Translations under genes and position numbers: made by a program | Source of the DNA: Streptomyces sp. V3I8 | Lineage (GTDB): Bacteria > Actinomycetota > Actinomycetes > Streptomycetales > Streptomycetaceae | Assembly: GCF_030817535.1 (NCBI RefSeq) | Contig: NZ_JAUSZL010000002.1 | Location: 4,712,001-4,776,000, forward strand | DNA: 64,000 nucleotides | Direction: 5' to 3' | Notes under the pieces: model-generated | What the model saw: the letters and a program-made list of their open reading frames with translations, nothing else | Database searches by the model: none | Told to the model about the DNA's origin: nothing | In this document: positions 17,423 to 25,624 of the stretch, one piece after another | Layout: every line of letters begins with the position of its first letter | Numbering within the stretch: position 1 is the first letter of the stretch

Positions 17423-17767
17423 GTGATTCCCGGTGGTGGCCAGCCCAACATGCAGCAGCTGCTGCAGCAGGCCCAGAAGATGCAGCAGGACCTCGCCAAC
17501 GCCCAGGAGGAACTGGCACGGACGGAGGTGGACGGTCAGGCGGGCGGCGGTCTGGTGAAGGCGACGGTGACGGGCTCCGGTGAACTGCGCGGCCTGGTCA
17601 TCGACCCCGAGGCCGTCGATCCGGAGGACACCGAGACCCTCGCCGACCTGATCGTCGCGGCGGTCCAGGCGGCCAACGAGAACGCCCAGGCGCTCCAGCA
17701 GCAGAAGCTCGGTCCGCTGGCCCAGGGGCTGGGCGGCGGCAGCGGCATCCCCGGCCTGCCGTTCTAA
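17423..17767 (+). CDS. ybaB: YbaB/EbfC family nucleoid-associated protein
   Basis: A small 114-residue protein of the YbaB/EbfC family, dimeric non-specific DNA binders that usually lie before recR. The N-terminal helix [20 protein letters not shown] is amphipathic and coiled-coil-like; the beta core has [18 protein letters not shown] and [18 protein letters not shown], followed by a Gly-rich tail. GTG 17423 is chosen for its AGGAG site (17412-17416) and because longer starts give an Arg-rich non-homologous leader. recR follows 198 bases later on the same strand. Confidence 0.93.
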   Translation: MIPGGGQPNMQQLLQQAQKMQQDLANAQEELARTEVDGQAGGGLVKATVTGSGELRGLVIDPEAVDPEDTETLADLIVAAVQAANENAQALQQQKLGPLAQGLGGGSGIPGLPF

Positions 17768-17879
17768 GTCGATCCGGCGGTCCCTTCTAAGAAGGCCGAC
17801 CGCCAACTACCGTACGTACCAGGGAAGCGGGCGCGACTACGGTACGTACCGGACGAGCGGGCCGCGGCACCGGCCGAAG

Positions 17880-17960
17880 CACGTGGACGAACACGAGTAC
17901 CAGCACCGGAACCAGCACCAGCACCGGAACCAACGCGAGAACGAGCAGGAACAGGAAGGC
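17880..17960. repeat. Low-complexity spacer before recR
   Basis: The ybaB-recR gap contains repeated CAGCACCGGAACCA (two close copies) and then a run of GAACGAGCAGGAACAGGAA type, which also supplies the Shine-Dalgarno region of recR. No separate gene is supported here. Confidence 0.6.
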
Positions 17961-17965
17961 AATCC

Positions 17966-18565
17966 GTGTACGAAGGCGTGGTCCAGGACCTCATCGACGA
18001 GCTGGGGCGACTGCCCGGCGTCGGTCCCAAGAGCGCGCAGCGGATCGCCTTCCACATCCTCCAGGCGGAGCCGACGGACGTCCGCCGGCTCGCGCAGTGC
18101 CTCATGGAGGTCAAGGCGAAGGTCCGCTTCTGCGCCACCTGCGGCAACGTGGCGCAGGAGGAGCTGTGCAACATCTGCCGCGACCCGCGCCGTGACCTCT
18201 CGGTCATCTGCGTGGTCGAGGAGCCGAAGGACGTGGTCGCGGTCGAGCGGACCCGCGAGTTCCGGGGCAAGTACCACGTGCTCGGCGGTGCGATCAGCCC
18301 GATCGAGGGCGTCGGCCCGGACGACCTGCGGATAAGGGAGCTGCTGGCGCGGCTCGCCGACGGCGCGGTCACCGAACTGATCCTGGCCACGGACCCGAAC
18401 CTGGAGGGCGAGGCCACGGCCACCTATCTCGCCCGCATGATCAAGCCCATGGGACTGCGGGTCACCCGCCTCGCCAGCGGGCTGCCGGTGGGCGGCGACC
18501 TGGAGTACGCCGACGAGGTCACCCTGGGGCGTGCCTTCGAGGGAAGGCGGCTGCTGGATGTCTGA
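17966..18565 (+). CDS. recR: Recombination protein RecR
   Basis: A 199-residue protein that acts with RecO and RecF to load RecA at single-strand gaps. It has the N-terminal helix-hairpin-helix ([17 protein letters not shown]), a four-Cys zinc finger (Cys56, Cys59, Cys68, Cys71), and a Toprim domain beginning [16 protein letters not shown] with [13 protein letters not shown] as its acidic motif; the C-terminal region has [17 protein letters not shown]. The length is that of the family. GTG 17966 follows AGGAAGG. It is downstream of ybaB, the usual arrangement. Confidence 0.97.
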   Translation: MYEGVVQDLIDELGRLPGVGPKSAQRIAFHILQAEPTDVRRLAQCLMEVKAKVRFCATCGNVAQEELCNICRDPRRDLSVICVVEEPKDVVAVERTREFRGKYHVLGGAISPIEGVGPDDLRIRELLARLADGAVTELILATDPNLEGEATATYLARMIKPMGLRVTRLASGLPVGGDLEYADEVTLGRAFEGRRLLDV

Positions 18566-18674
18566 ACGACTGGTTGTCGCACGGAAGAAGTGCCCGGCGG
18601 ATCTCTCCACGGACTTCTCCACTGATCTCTCCACGGATTTCGCCATGGAGTTCTCGAGGAAGGCCGGCTCCTAG

Positions 18675-19334
18675 ATGTCTGACGCCACGCTGCACGCGAC
18701 CGCTCCCGACCCCGACGACTTCTCGGTCCAGATCGCGGACCAGATCGAGAGCTTCCTCGTCGCCGTGACCGAGGTCGCGAGAGGCGACGAGCCGGATTCG
18801 GCCGTCCCCTTCCTGCTCCTGGAGGTCTCCCAGCTCCTGCTGGCCGGCGGCCGCCTGGGCGCGCACGAGGACATCCTTCCCGACGAGCGCTACGAGCCGG
18901 ACCTGGGCCCCGAGCCGGACGTCGACGAACTGCGCGAGCGGCTCGCCGAGATGCTCGACCCGGTCGACGTCTACTCCGAGGTCTTCGACCCGTACGAGCC
19001 GCGCAAGTCCCCCGTCCCGGCCCGTATCTCGGACGACCTGGCCGACGTCATGGCGGACCTGCGCCACGGCATGGCCCACTACCGCGCGGGCCGCACCACG
19101 GAGGCCATGTGGTGGTGGCAGTTCTCGTACTTCTCGAACTGGGGCTCCACCGCCTCGGCCACCCTGCGTGCCCTGCAGTCCCTGGTCGCCCATGTCCGGC
19201 TCAACCAGCCCCTGGAGGAGCTGGACGGCCTGGACACGGACCAGGACCTCGGCGAGGAGGCCCTCGCGGAGGCGGCGGGCCGCGTGATGGTCGAGGAGAT
19301 CGCGGGGCCCCTGGGCCTGCGCCAGGTCAAATGA
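18675..19334 (+). CDS. DUF5063 domain protein
   Basis: A 219-residue acidic cytosolic protein. It contains EVSQLLLAGGRLGAHEDI, an Asp/Glu-rich middle with DVYSEVFDPYEP, and the Trp-rich block EAMWWWQFSYFSNWG near residue 150, which is typical of DUF5063. The family is common in actinobacteria next to recR and has no known activity. The spacer before it (18598-18665) carries three degenerate copies of CTCTCCACGGA. It is likely in the same transcription unit as recR. Confidence 0.85.
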   Translation: MSDATLHATAPDPDDFSVQIADQIESFLVAVTEVARGDEPDSAVPFLLLEVSQLLLAGGRLGAHEDILPDERYEPDLGPEPDVDELRERLAEMLDPVDVYSEVFDPYEPRKSPVPARISDDLADVMADLRHGMAHYRAGRTTEAMWWWQFSYFSNWGSTASATLRALQSLVAHVRLNQPLEELDGLDTDQDLGEEALAEAAGRVMVEEIAGPLGLRQVK

Positions 19335-19593
19335 CCCGGCCGCCGGCCCGCCGGAGCGCGTGACTGCCTGTGACTGCCTGTGACGCGCCGGAGCGTGTGA
19401 CTAGGCGCACTTTGCGAGTGGGACCGGTCCGGTCTGGGCAGGTGCGGTCCGGAAGCGGCCGGAGGATCGCCCGGTGATCAGCACGTGAGCGGGACGTCTC
19501 ACGATGCGATATCACCCGGGTGGGATCCGGCCGCTCGATAGACTGAGCCGGCCGCGATCGTGCGGTACGAGACGGACTGAGCGAGGAGCGCAC

Positions 19594-20868
19594 GTGGGCC
19601 TTGTCGTGCAGAAGTACGGAGGCTCCTCCGTAGCCGATGCCGAGGGCATCAAGCGTGTCGCCAAGCGAATCGTCGACGCCAAGAAGAACGGCCATCAGGT
19701 CGTTGTCGTGGTGTCGGCGATGGGTGACACGACGGACGAGCTGATCGATCTCGCCGAGCAGGTATCCCCGATCCCTGCCGGGCGTGAGTTCGACATGCTG
19801 CTGACCGCGGGAGAGCGGATCTCCATGGCGCTGCTGGCCATGGCGATCAAAAACCTGGGCCACGAGGCCCAGAGCTTCACCGGCAGCCAGGCAGGTGTCA
19901 TCACCGACTCCGTCCACAACAAAGCGCGCATCATCGATGTCACGCCGGGCCGCATCAGGACGGCGCTCGACGAGGGCAACATCGCGATCGTGGCCGGGTT
20001 CCAGGGCGTCAGCCAGGACAAGAAGGACATCACCACGCTGGGGCGCGGCGGTTCCGACACCACGGCCGTCGCCCTCGCCGCCGCCCTCGCCGCCGAGGTC
20101 TGCGAGATCTACACGGACGTCGACGGTGTGTTCACCGCCGACCCGCGGGTGGTGAAGAAGGCCCGGAAGATCGACTGGATCTCCTCCGAGGACATGCTGG
20201 AGCTCGCCGCCTCAGGTTCCAAGGTGCTGCTGCACCGCTGCGTCGAGTACGCACGCCGTTACGACATCCCGATCCACGTCCGCTCGTCCTTCTCGGGACT
20301 GCGCGGCACCTGGGTCAGCAACGAGAATCCGCAAGGGGACGCGAAGGTGGAGCACGCCATCATCTCCGGAGTCGCGCACGACGTCTCCGAAGCCAAGATC
20401 ACGGTCGTCGGCGTCCCGGACAAGCCGGGTGAGGCCGCGGTGATCTTCCGGACCATCGCGGACGCCGAGATCAACATCGACATGATCGTGCAGAACGTGT
20501 CCGCGGCCTCCACGGGCCTGACGGACATCTCCTTCACCCTCCCCAAGACCGAGGGCCACAAGGCCATCGACGCCCTGGAGAAGGCGAAGGGCGCGATCGG
20601 CTTCGACTCGCTGCGCTACGACGACCAGATCGGCAAGATCTCGCTGGTCGGCGCGGGTATGAAGACCAACCCGGGCGTCACCGCCTCGTTCTTCCAGGCG
20701 CTGTCCGACGCGGGCGTCAACATCGAGCTGATCTCGACATCCGAGATCCGCATCTCGGTCGTGACCCGCCAGGACGACGTCAACGAGGCCGTGCGCGCCG
20801 TGCACACCGCCTTCGGGCTCGACTCCGACAGCGACGAGGCCGTCGTCTACGGAGGCACCGGACGATGA
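19594..20868 (+). CDS. ask: Aspartate kinase, alpha subunit (complete ORF)
   Basis: A 424-residue enzyme phosphorylating aspartate, the entry step to Lys, Thr, Met and diaminopimelate. The N-terminus has the KYGGSS motif (residues 7-12); [12 protein letters not shown] and [16 protein letters not shown] form the kinase core; two ACT domains (about 265-424) bind the feedback inhibitors. GTG 19594 follows GAGGAGCG and gives the standard N-terminus. asd starts 28 bases after the stop, making an ask-asd operon. An in-frame internal GTG at 20347 with its own ribosome site would give the separate beta subunit known from corynebacteria. Confidence 0.97.
   Translation: MGLVVQKYGGSSVADAEGIKRVAKRIVDAKKNGHQVVVVVSAMGDTTDELIDLAEQVSPIPAGREFDMLLTAGERISMALLAMAIKNLGHEAQSFTGSQAGVITDSVHNKARIIDVTPGRIRTALDEGNIAIVAGFQGVSQDKKDITTLGRGGSDTTAVALAAALAAEVCEIYTDVDGVFTADPRVVKKARKIDWISSEDMLELAASGSKVLLHRCVEYARRYDIPIHVRSSFSGLRGTWVSNENPQGDAKVEHAIISGVAHDVSEAKITVVGVPDKPGEAAVIFRTIADAEINIDMIVQNVSAASTGLTDISFTLPKTEGHKAIDALEKAKGAIGFDSLRYDDQIGKISLVGAGMKTNPGVTASFFQALSDAGVNIELISTSEIRISVVTRQDDVNEAVRAVHTAFGLDSDSDEAVVYGGTGR
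20347..20868 (+). CDS. Aspartate kinase beta subunit from an internal start
   Basis: GTG 20347 is in frame with the aspartate kinase gene and is preceded by AAGGGGA at 20333-20339 with a seven-base spacer. It would give a 173-residue protein ([20 protein letters not shown] onwards) made only of the two ACT domains. Corynebacterial and several Gram-positive aspartokinases are alpha2beta2 with the beta chain from an in-frame internal start at the equivalent place and of nearly equal length. The start and spacing are seen; use in this organism is inferred. Confidence 0.65.
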   Translation: MEHAIISGVAHDVSEAKITVVGVPDKPGEAAVIFRTIADAEINIDMIVQNVSAASTGLTDISFTLPKTEGHKAIDALEKAKGAIGFDSLRYDDQIGKISLVGAGMKTNPGVTASFFQALSDAGVNIELISTSEIRISVVTRQDDVNEAVRAVHTAFGLDSDSDEAVVYGGTGR

Positions 20869-20896
20869 CCGTCCCCCCGTACGGAGGCGTACGACG

Positions 20897-21946
20897 ATGA
20901 CCGGGCGGCCGACGCTCGCGGTCGTGGGCGCGACCGGAGCCGTCGGCACGGTCATGCTCCAGATCCTGTCCCAGCACGCGGACATCTGGGGCGAGATCCG
21001 TCTCGTCGCCTCACCGCGCTCGGTCGGCCGCAAGCTGGCCGTGCGCGGTGAGCAGGTCGAGGTGGTGGCCCTGTCGGAGGAGGCCTTCGACGGGATCGAC
21101 GTCGCGATGTTCGACGTGCCCGACGAGGTGGCGGAGCGGTGGGCGCCGGTGGCGGCCGCCAAGGGCGCTGTCGTGGTCGACAACTCCGGCGCGTTCCGGA
21201 TGGACCGCGAGGTGCCGCTCGTGGTGCCGGAGGTCAACCCGCACGCGGCCCGCGTCCGGCCCCGGGGCATCATCGCCAACCCCAACTGCACGACCCTGTC
21301 CATGATCGTGGCCCTGGGCGCGCTGCACGCCGAGTTCGGGCTGCGCGAGCTGGTGGTGTCCTCGTACCAGGCGGTGAGCGGGGCGGGGCAGCGCGGCGTC
21401 GACACGCTGCGGCAGCAGCTGAAACTGGTCGCCGGTACGGAACTGGGGACGACCCCCGGCGACGTACGGCGGGCCGTGGGGGAGAACACCGGGCCGTTCC
21501 CGGAACCGGTGGCACTGAACGTGGTGCCGTGGGCCGGGACCGTGCGCGAGGACGGCTGGTCCTCGGAGGAGATGAAGGTGCGGGACGAGTCCCGCAAGAT
21601 CCTCGGCCTGCCGAATCTGCCCGTCGCCGTCACCTGCGTACGGGTGCCGGTCATCACCACGCACTCGCTGACCGTCCACGCCCGTTTCCAGGGCGAGGTG
21701 ACGGTGGACCGGGCCCGGGAGATCCTCGCCACGGCCCCCGGGGTCGTGCTCTTCGACAATCCGGAGGCGGGGGAGTTCCCGACACCGGCCGACGTCGTCG
21801 GTACGGACCCGACCTGGGTGGGCCGGGTACGGCGGGCGCTCGACGACCCGACGGCGCTGGAGCTCTTCGTGTGCGGGGACAACCTGCGCAAGGGAGCCGC
21901 GCTGAACACGGCTCAGATCGCCGAACTGGTGGCCGCGGAGCTGTGA
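20897..21946 (+). CDS. asd: Aspartate-semialdehyde dehydrogenase
   Basis: A 349-residue NADPH enzyme reducing aspartyl phosphate to the semialdehyde, the step after aspartate kinase. It has the Rossmann loop [24 protein letters not shown], the catalytic Cys131 in NPNCTTLSM, and [17 protein letters not shown]; the C-terminal dimerisation part ends normally. ATG 20897 has GGAGG at 20883-20887. It directly follows ask, so the two first common steps are co-expressed. A strong terminator-like hairpin lies downstream at 22169. Confidence 0.97.
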   Translation: MTGRPTLAVVGATGAVGTVMLQILSQHADIWGEIRLVASPRSVGRKLAVRGEQVEVVALSEEAFDGIDVAMFDVPDEVAERWAPVAAAKGAVVVDNSGAFRMDREVPLVVPEVNPHAARVRPRGIIANPNCTTLSMIVALGALHAEFGLRELVVSSYQAVSGAGQRGVDTLRQQLKLVAGTELGTTPGDVRRAVGENTGPFPEPVALNVVPWAGTVREDGWSSEEMKVRDESRKILGLPNLPVAVTCVRVPVITTHSLTVHARFQGEVTVDRAREILATAPGVVLFDNPEAGEFPTPADVVGTDPTWVGRVRRALDDPTALELFVCGDNLRKGAALNTAQIAELVAAEL

Positions 21947-22168
21947 CCTGCGCCCGGGCCGCGGACCTGCGGCCCGGGACCTCCGGCGATTCGCGACATA
22001 CCGCTCCTCTTGGGCAGGTCACGGTGGGTCCGGACAGGTCCGGGCGGGAAATCCTCTGGTGGTCGGTTGAAACGTTTGTAGGATCTGTGTGACTTCTGTG
22101 GTCCGGTCGTGGTTCAGGCTGTGGTCCGTACCACTCGTGTCCGTGTCTGTGGCGTCCAGAAGATTTTC

Positions 22169-22204
22169 CTCCCCGCCCTCCGCAACCACGCGGAGGGCGG
22201 GGAG
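22169..22204. terminator. Strong hairpin terminator after asd
   Basis: A perfect 15-bp stem, CTCCCCGCCCTCCGC with its complement, around a six-base loop. It is preceded by ATTTTC and followed by GTCTTTGC, and lies 220 bases after the asd stop. It should end the ask-asd transcript or isolate the sigma-factor gene. Confidence 0.75.
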
Positions 22205-22268
22205 CGTCTTTGCGGACGCCCTTCAGGGGTGACCGGACGCCACGTTCATATGGGGCATAGGGGATGGG

Positions 22269-22323
22269 CTTTTACGTATGAGGGCACTTAACGAACTGTC
22301 TGGCATGCAGTCCGACGTAAAAG
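22269..22323. promoter_or_regulatory. Long-range inverted repeat in the sigma-factor leader
   Basis: CTTTTACGT (22269-22277) and ACGTAAAAG (22315-22323) are perfect 9-bp complements separated by 37 bases. The stem would enclose the ATG of a possible leader frame at 22278, so it may affect translation of the leader or act as a DNA site. Confidence 0.4.
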
Positions 22324-22372
22324 TGATGCCTGTCGCGTACAACCCCGACGGGGGGACGCGTGTCCAACTGGC

Positions 22373-23041
22373 GTGGCTGAGGTACTCGAATTCACTGTTG
22401 CGGCGCGCGGCACGACCCTGCGTCCGCCCCGCCGACCCCGCATGTCCGGCGCGCCCGGCGGCGGCATGCCGGTGATCGCCCCCATGCCCGCAGCGCGCCC
22501 GGCCCGTATCCCCGGTCAGCGCGAAGGCGCCGACGAGACGCTGGCGGCCGGCACCACCGTCGACCACCTGACCGAGACCTACCGCGCCCACTACAGGTCG
22601 CTCCTCGGCCTCGCGGCGCTCCTCCTCGACGACACCGCGTCCTGCGAGGACGTCGTCCAGGAGGCCTTCATCCGGGTGCACTCGGCGCGCAAGCGCGTGC
22701 GTGACCCGGAGAAGACGCTGGCCTACCTGCGCCAGACCGTCGTCAACCTCTCGCGTTCCGCGCTGCGCCGGCGCATCCTCGGTCTGAAGCTCCTCTCCAA
22801 GCCGATGCCCGACATGGCGAGCGCGGAGGAGGGGGCGTACGACCAGCTGGAGCGCGACGCGCTGATCAAGGCGATGAAGGGGCTCCAGAGACGCCAGCGC
22901 GAGGTCCTGAGCCTGCGGTACTTCGCGGACATGACCGAGGCGCAGGTCGCCGCCACCCTCGGCATCTCGCTGGGTTCGGTGAAGGCGTACGGCTCGCGCG
23001 GCATCGCGGCGCTGCGCGTCGCCATGGGGGCACCGGCATGA
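22373..23041 (+). CDS. RNA polymerase sigma factor, SigE (ECF) family
   Basis: A 222-residue sigma-70-type factor. Residues 1-60 form a Pro/Arg/Gly-rich leader; region 2 begins DHLTETYRAHYRSLLGLAAL and has SCEDVVQEAFIRVHSARKR and TLAYLRQTVVNLSRSALRRR; region 4 has QRRQREVLSLRYFADMTEA and VAATLGISLGSVKAYGSRG. It should direct polymerase to stress-type promoters. The start is uncertain: GTG 22373 and ATG 22442 are both possible. The stop overlaps the following gene by ATGA, so that product is the probable partner or anti-sigma factor. Confidence 0.9.
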   Translation: MAEVLEFTVAARGTTLRPPRRPRMSGAPGGGMPVIAPMPAARPARIPGQREGADETLAAGTTVDHLTETYRAHYRSLLGLAALLLDDTASCEDVVQEAFIRVHSARKRVRDPEKTLAYLRQTVVNLSRSALRRRILGLKLLSKPMPDMASAEEGAYDQLERDALIKAMKGLQRRQREVLSLRYFADMTEAQVAATLGISLGSVKAYGSRGIAALRVAMGAPA

Positions 23042-24561
23042 GCGGGTACGACGAGCGAGCACGCCACGACGAGCACGGTCGCCACGGCGACGACGAGCAC
23101 GAGCAGCACGCTGGGAACGGAACTGTGAATCACGGCCCCTCGGAGAACTCGGGCCCGGAAGAAACGGGCCAACCGGACACGACGACAGACCTGACGTCGG
23201 AGAAGGCGGCGGACGCGGCGGAGAAGGCGGCGGACTCACCCGCCCGGCCCGCCTCGGCCGACTCGCCCACCTCGCCGGGCACGGCACCGGAGGCGGACGC
23301 ACCGGAGGCGGACACGCCGGAATCGGACACGCCGGAGGCGGACGCACCGACGGAGATCATCGGCCGCAAGCCGCCCAGGGCCTCCGGCAGGACACCGCGC
23401 TGGGCCTCCGGTGACGCCGCGGACGGCACGTCCGGCGATCCGGGTACGGAGCCCGCAGGCCCGAAGCCGGAAGGCGCGGACGCATCCGACGCGGACGCAT
23501 CGGCCGTGGACGCATCCGGCACCGACGGACCCGGCCCGGACATGTTCGGTACCGACGGGCCCGGCCCGGATCTGTTCGGCTCCGACGAGCTGGCCCTGCG
23601 GCGGCTGCTGCACCAGGCCGTCGAGCAGATCGAGCCCAGCGACGGGACGCTGGACCACCTGCGCCGCGCGGTCCCGGCCAGGCGGGCCCGCAAGCGCCAG
23701 GCCCTCGTCGGGATGGCGGCCGCCGCGCTCTTCATCGGCACGGCCGTCCCGGCCCTCGTGCACGTCTCGAACTCGTCGGGCTCCGACGCCGACCCGGCCA
23801 TGGCGGGCGCCACCTCGGCGACCCAGGGCGGCGCGAACGAGGGCAAGCAGTCCTCCGTCGGCGGCGGCTCCGGCGATTCCTCGGGCTCGTCCAAGGGCTC
23901 GGGCAAGGACGGCAAGAAGGGCGGCGGGAGCAAGGGCAGGGGCAGCGACGGCAGCACCGCCGGCGCCCAGCCGACGCCCTCCCCCGCGAGCGTGCCCGGC
24001 TGCACGTCGACGCAGCTCGTCGCGGGAAGCGGCGGCGTCGGCGCACCCGACGGCAGCGGCGCGGTCTACGGCTCCTTCACGGTCACCAACGTCTCCGCCG
24101 CCAGCTGTACGGTCACCGGCAGCGGTTCCGTGTCCTCGGCCGCACTGGGCGCCGCGGACCAGTCCAGGGTCGGCACGATGCTCCACGCGGCGGGCGACCA
24201 GGCCGTCGGACTGCCCGACCCCGCCTCGTACGCCGGCACCCTGGTGCTGCAGCCGAGCGGGACCTACCAGGTGAAGTTCGCCTGGGTGCCGTCGGAGACC
24301 TGCCCGGCCAGTGGTGGCAGCGGTGGCGGGGAGCCCTCGCCCGATCCCACCCCCACGGACAACCCGACCGGCGACAGCGGCGGTACCTCCTCGGAGGGCA
24401 CCAGCGGCGTGGACACGCAGCTCATGAAGGCCGACGGGACCGTCGACGGAAGCGTCAGCGTGACCTACGTCGCCGAGGGCGGCGCACCGGCGACCTCGAC
24501 GACCGTGTCCAACGCCTGCGCCGGAACGGTCTACCGGACCGGCCTCCTGTCCGGAGCCTGA
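23038..24561 (+). CDS. Membrane protein coupled to the sigma factor (candidate anti-sigma factor)
   Basis: A 507-residue protein translated with the sigma factor (ATGA overlap). The N-terminal 190 residues are low-complexity Asp/Glu/Ala/Pro/Gly with repeats such as EADAPEADTPESDTPEAD and DGPGPDMFGT/DGPGPDLFGS. A short conserved-looking segment ELALRRLLHQAVEQIEPSDG and LDHLRRAVPARRARKRQ precedes one membrane helix (VGMAAAALFIGTAVPALV). Outside is a Ser/Gly/Lys linker and a domain with four or more Cys (VPGCTST, ASCTVTGS, SETCPAS, SNACAGT). There is no ZAS-type His-Cys motif, so anti-sigma activity rests on context only. Confidence 0.75.
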   Translation: MSGYDERARHDEHGRHGDDEHEQHAGNGTVNHGPSENSGPEETGQPDTTTDLTSEKAADAAEKAADSPARPASADSPTSPGTAPEADAPEADTPESDTPEADAPTEIIGRKPPRASGRTPRWASGDAADGTSGDPGTEPAGPKPEGADASDADASAVDASGTDGPGPDMFGTDGPGPDLFGSDELALRRLLHQAVEQIEPSDGTLDHLRRAVPARRARKRQALVGMAAAALFIGTAVPALVHVSNSSGSDADPAMAGATSATQGGANEGKQSSVGGGSGDSSGSSKGSGKDGKKGGGSKGRGSDGSTAGAQPTPSPASVPGCTSTQLVAGSGGVGAPDGSGAVYGSFTVTNVSAASCTVTGSGSVSSAALGAADQSRVGTMLHAAGDQAVGLPDPASYAGTLVLQPSGTYQVKFAWVPSETCPASGGSGGGEPSPDPTPTDNPTGDSGGTSSEGTSGVDTQLMKADGTVDGSVSVTYVAEGGAPATSTTVSNACAGTVYRTGLLSGA

Positions 24562-24580
24562 CGGCACCGCAACGCACGTA

Positions 24581-24638
24581 CCGCGGGCCCGGGCCGTGTG
24601 CCCGGGCCCGGGAACCCGGCCCGGGCCCGGGCCCGCGG
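24581..24638. terminator. Nested GGGCCC palindromes between convergent genes
   Basis: CCGCGGGCCCGGG at 24581-24593 pairs with CCCGGGCCCGCGG at 24626-24638, and the interior holds further CCCGGGCCCGGG self-complementary runs. The whole 58 bp lies exactly between the stops of the convergent genes at 24561 and 24640 and should be a very stable bidirectional terminator. Confidence 0.8.
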
Positions 24639-24639
24639 G

Positions 24640-25506
24640 TCACTGGGAAGCGGACGACACCTTCGCGGTGCCGGTGCCGGTGCCGTTGTCGTTGCCGGTG
24701 TCGTCCTGGGAGGCCCCGCTCTCCGCGGGCGTCCGTCCGGCGGGCGTCTCCTGCGTGAGACCCAGTTCCGCGTCCTGCGCGGACTCCACCTCACGCCGCA
24801 GCAGCCGGAACCACATGAAGACCACGAAGCCCGCGAAGACGAACCACTCACCGGTGTACCCCAGGTTCTGGAACGCCTTCAGGTCCAGGCCCGTGTCCGA
24901 GGGAGCCGTGGCGGGCACGGCCTTCATCCCCGGGTCGGCGTCGGCCAGCGTGATCCACGCGTCGTACATCTCGTACGGCACGAGGTTCACCAGGGACGCC
25001 GAACTGATCGCACCCGTCTGTCCGGCGGGCAGTCCCCCGGCCGCGGGCACCCCGTTCGACCCGGGGGTCTCCGACGCCTGGAGCGCACCGGTCACGGTGA
25101 CCTCGCCGGCCGGGGCCGCCGGGGCCTTCGCGGTGCCGGCGGCGCCGGGGAGCCAGCCCCGGACCACCGGCAGGGCCCTGCCGTCGTCGGTACGCAGCAT
25201 CGTCAGGACGTAGAAGCCGCGCTTGTCGTCCAGCTCACGGTCCGGCACGAGCAACTGTTTCCCGTACCGGCCCGTCGCGGTGGCCTGCTTGCCCGACGTC
25301 TCCTTGTCCACCGGCAGCAGCTCGGCGAGCGGCCGGGCCGCCTGCGTCTTCGCCGCCGAGGCCTGCTCACCGGCGTCGCGGTGGTCCTGGACCCGGTCCT
25401 CGAACCGCCCCAACTGCCACGACCCCATGAACACGCAGAAGGGGATGGCCAACAGCACGAAGACGTTGATCCCCCACCAGCGGGGCGTCAGCAGGAACCG
25501 GTACAC
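24640..25506 (-). CDS. SURF1 family protein
   Basis: A membrane protein of about 288 residues helping cytochrome c oxidase assembly (heme a insertion). It has an N-terminal membrane helix after YRFLLTPRWWGINVFVLLAIP, the family MGSWQLGRFEDR, ATGRYG, VVRGWLPG in the external domain and a second helix WFVFAGFVVFMWFRLLRR near the C-terminus, as usual for SURF1; a Thr/Gly/Ala-rich tail follows. I prefer GTG 25506, preceded by TTGAGG, over the ATG at 25593, which adds 29 Arg/Pro-rich residues. It lies downstream of the S9 peptidase on the same strand, with no oxidase genes nearby. Confidence 0.92.
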   Translation of the reverse strand: MYRFLLTPRWWGINVFVLLAIPFCVFMGSWQLGRFEDRVQDHRDAGEQASAAKTQAARPLAELLPVDKETSGKQATATGRYGKQLLVPDRELDDKRGFYVLTMLRTDDGRALPVVRGWLPGAAGTAKAPAAPAGEVTVTGALQASETPGSNGVPAAGGLPAGQTGAISSASLVNLVPYEMYDAWITLADADPGMKAVPATAPSDTGLDLKAFQNLGYTGEWFVFAGFVVFMWFRLLRREVESAQDAELGLTQETPAGRTPAESGASQDDTGNDNGTGTGTAKVSSASQ

Positions 25507-25624
25507 AACCTCAAAGGTACGTGGCCGGGCAGGGACCCGGCCGAGGGGGTGCCTCGGCCGGCCCTCCCGCCACGAGGGGTACCGGCGCGTCACCGGGCGG
25601 GCGGCCTCCCCCGCAGGGGTGCGG

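Larger units (their letters stand above)
21947..22372. other. Intergenic region between asd and the sigma factor
   Basis: It holds the hairpin at 22169-22204, a 9-bp long-range inverted repeat (22269-22323) and a possible 65-codon leader frame starting ATG 22278. Before the hairpin, AT-richer sequence near 22066-22086 (GGTTGAAACGTTTGTAGGATC) may include promoter elements, but I cannot match it to a known consensus. Confidence 0.5.

Noticed and set aside
22066..22086. Vegetative promoter before the sigma-factor gene
   Set aside because: TTGAAA and TAGGAT are present but only six bases apart, far from the required spacing.
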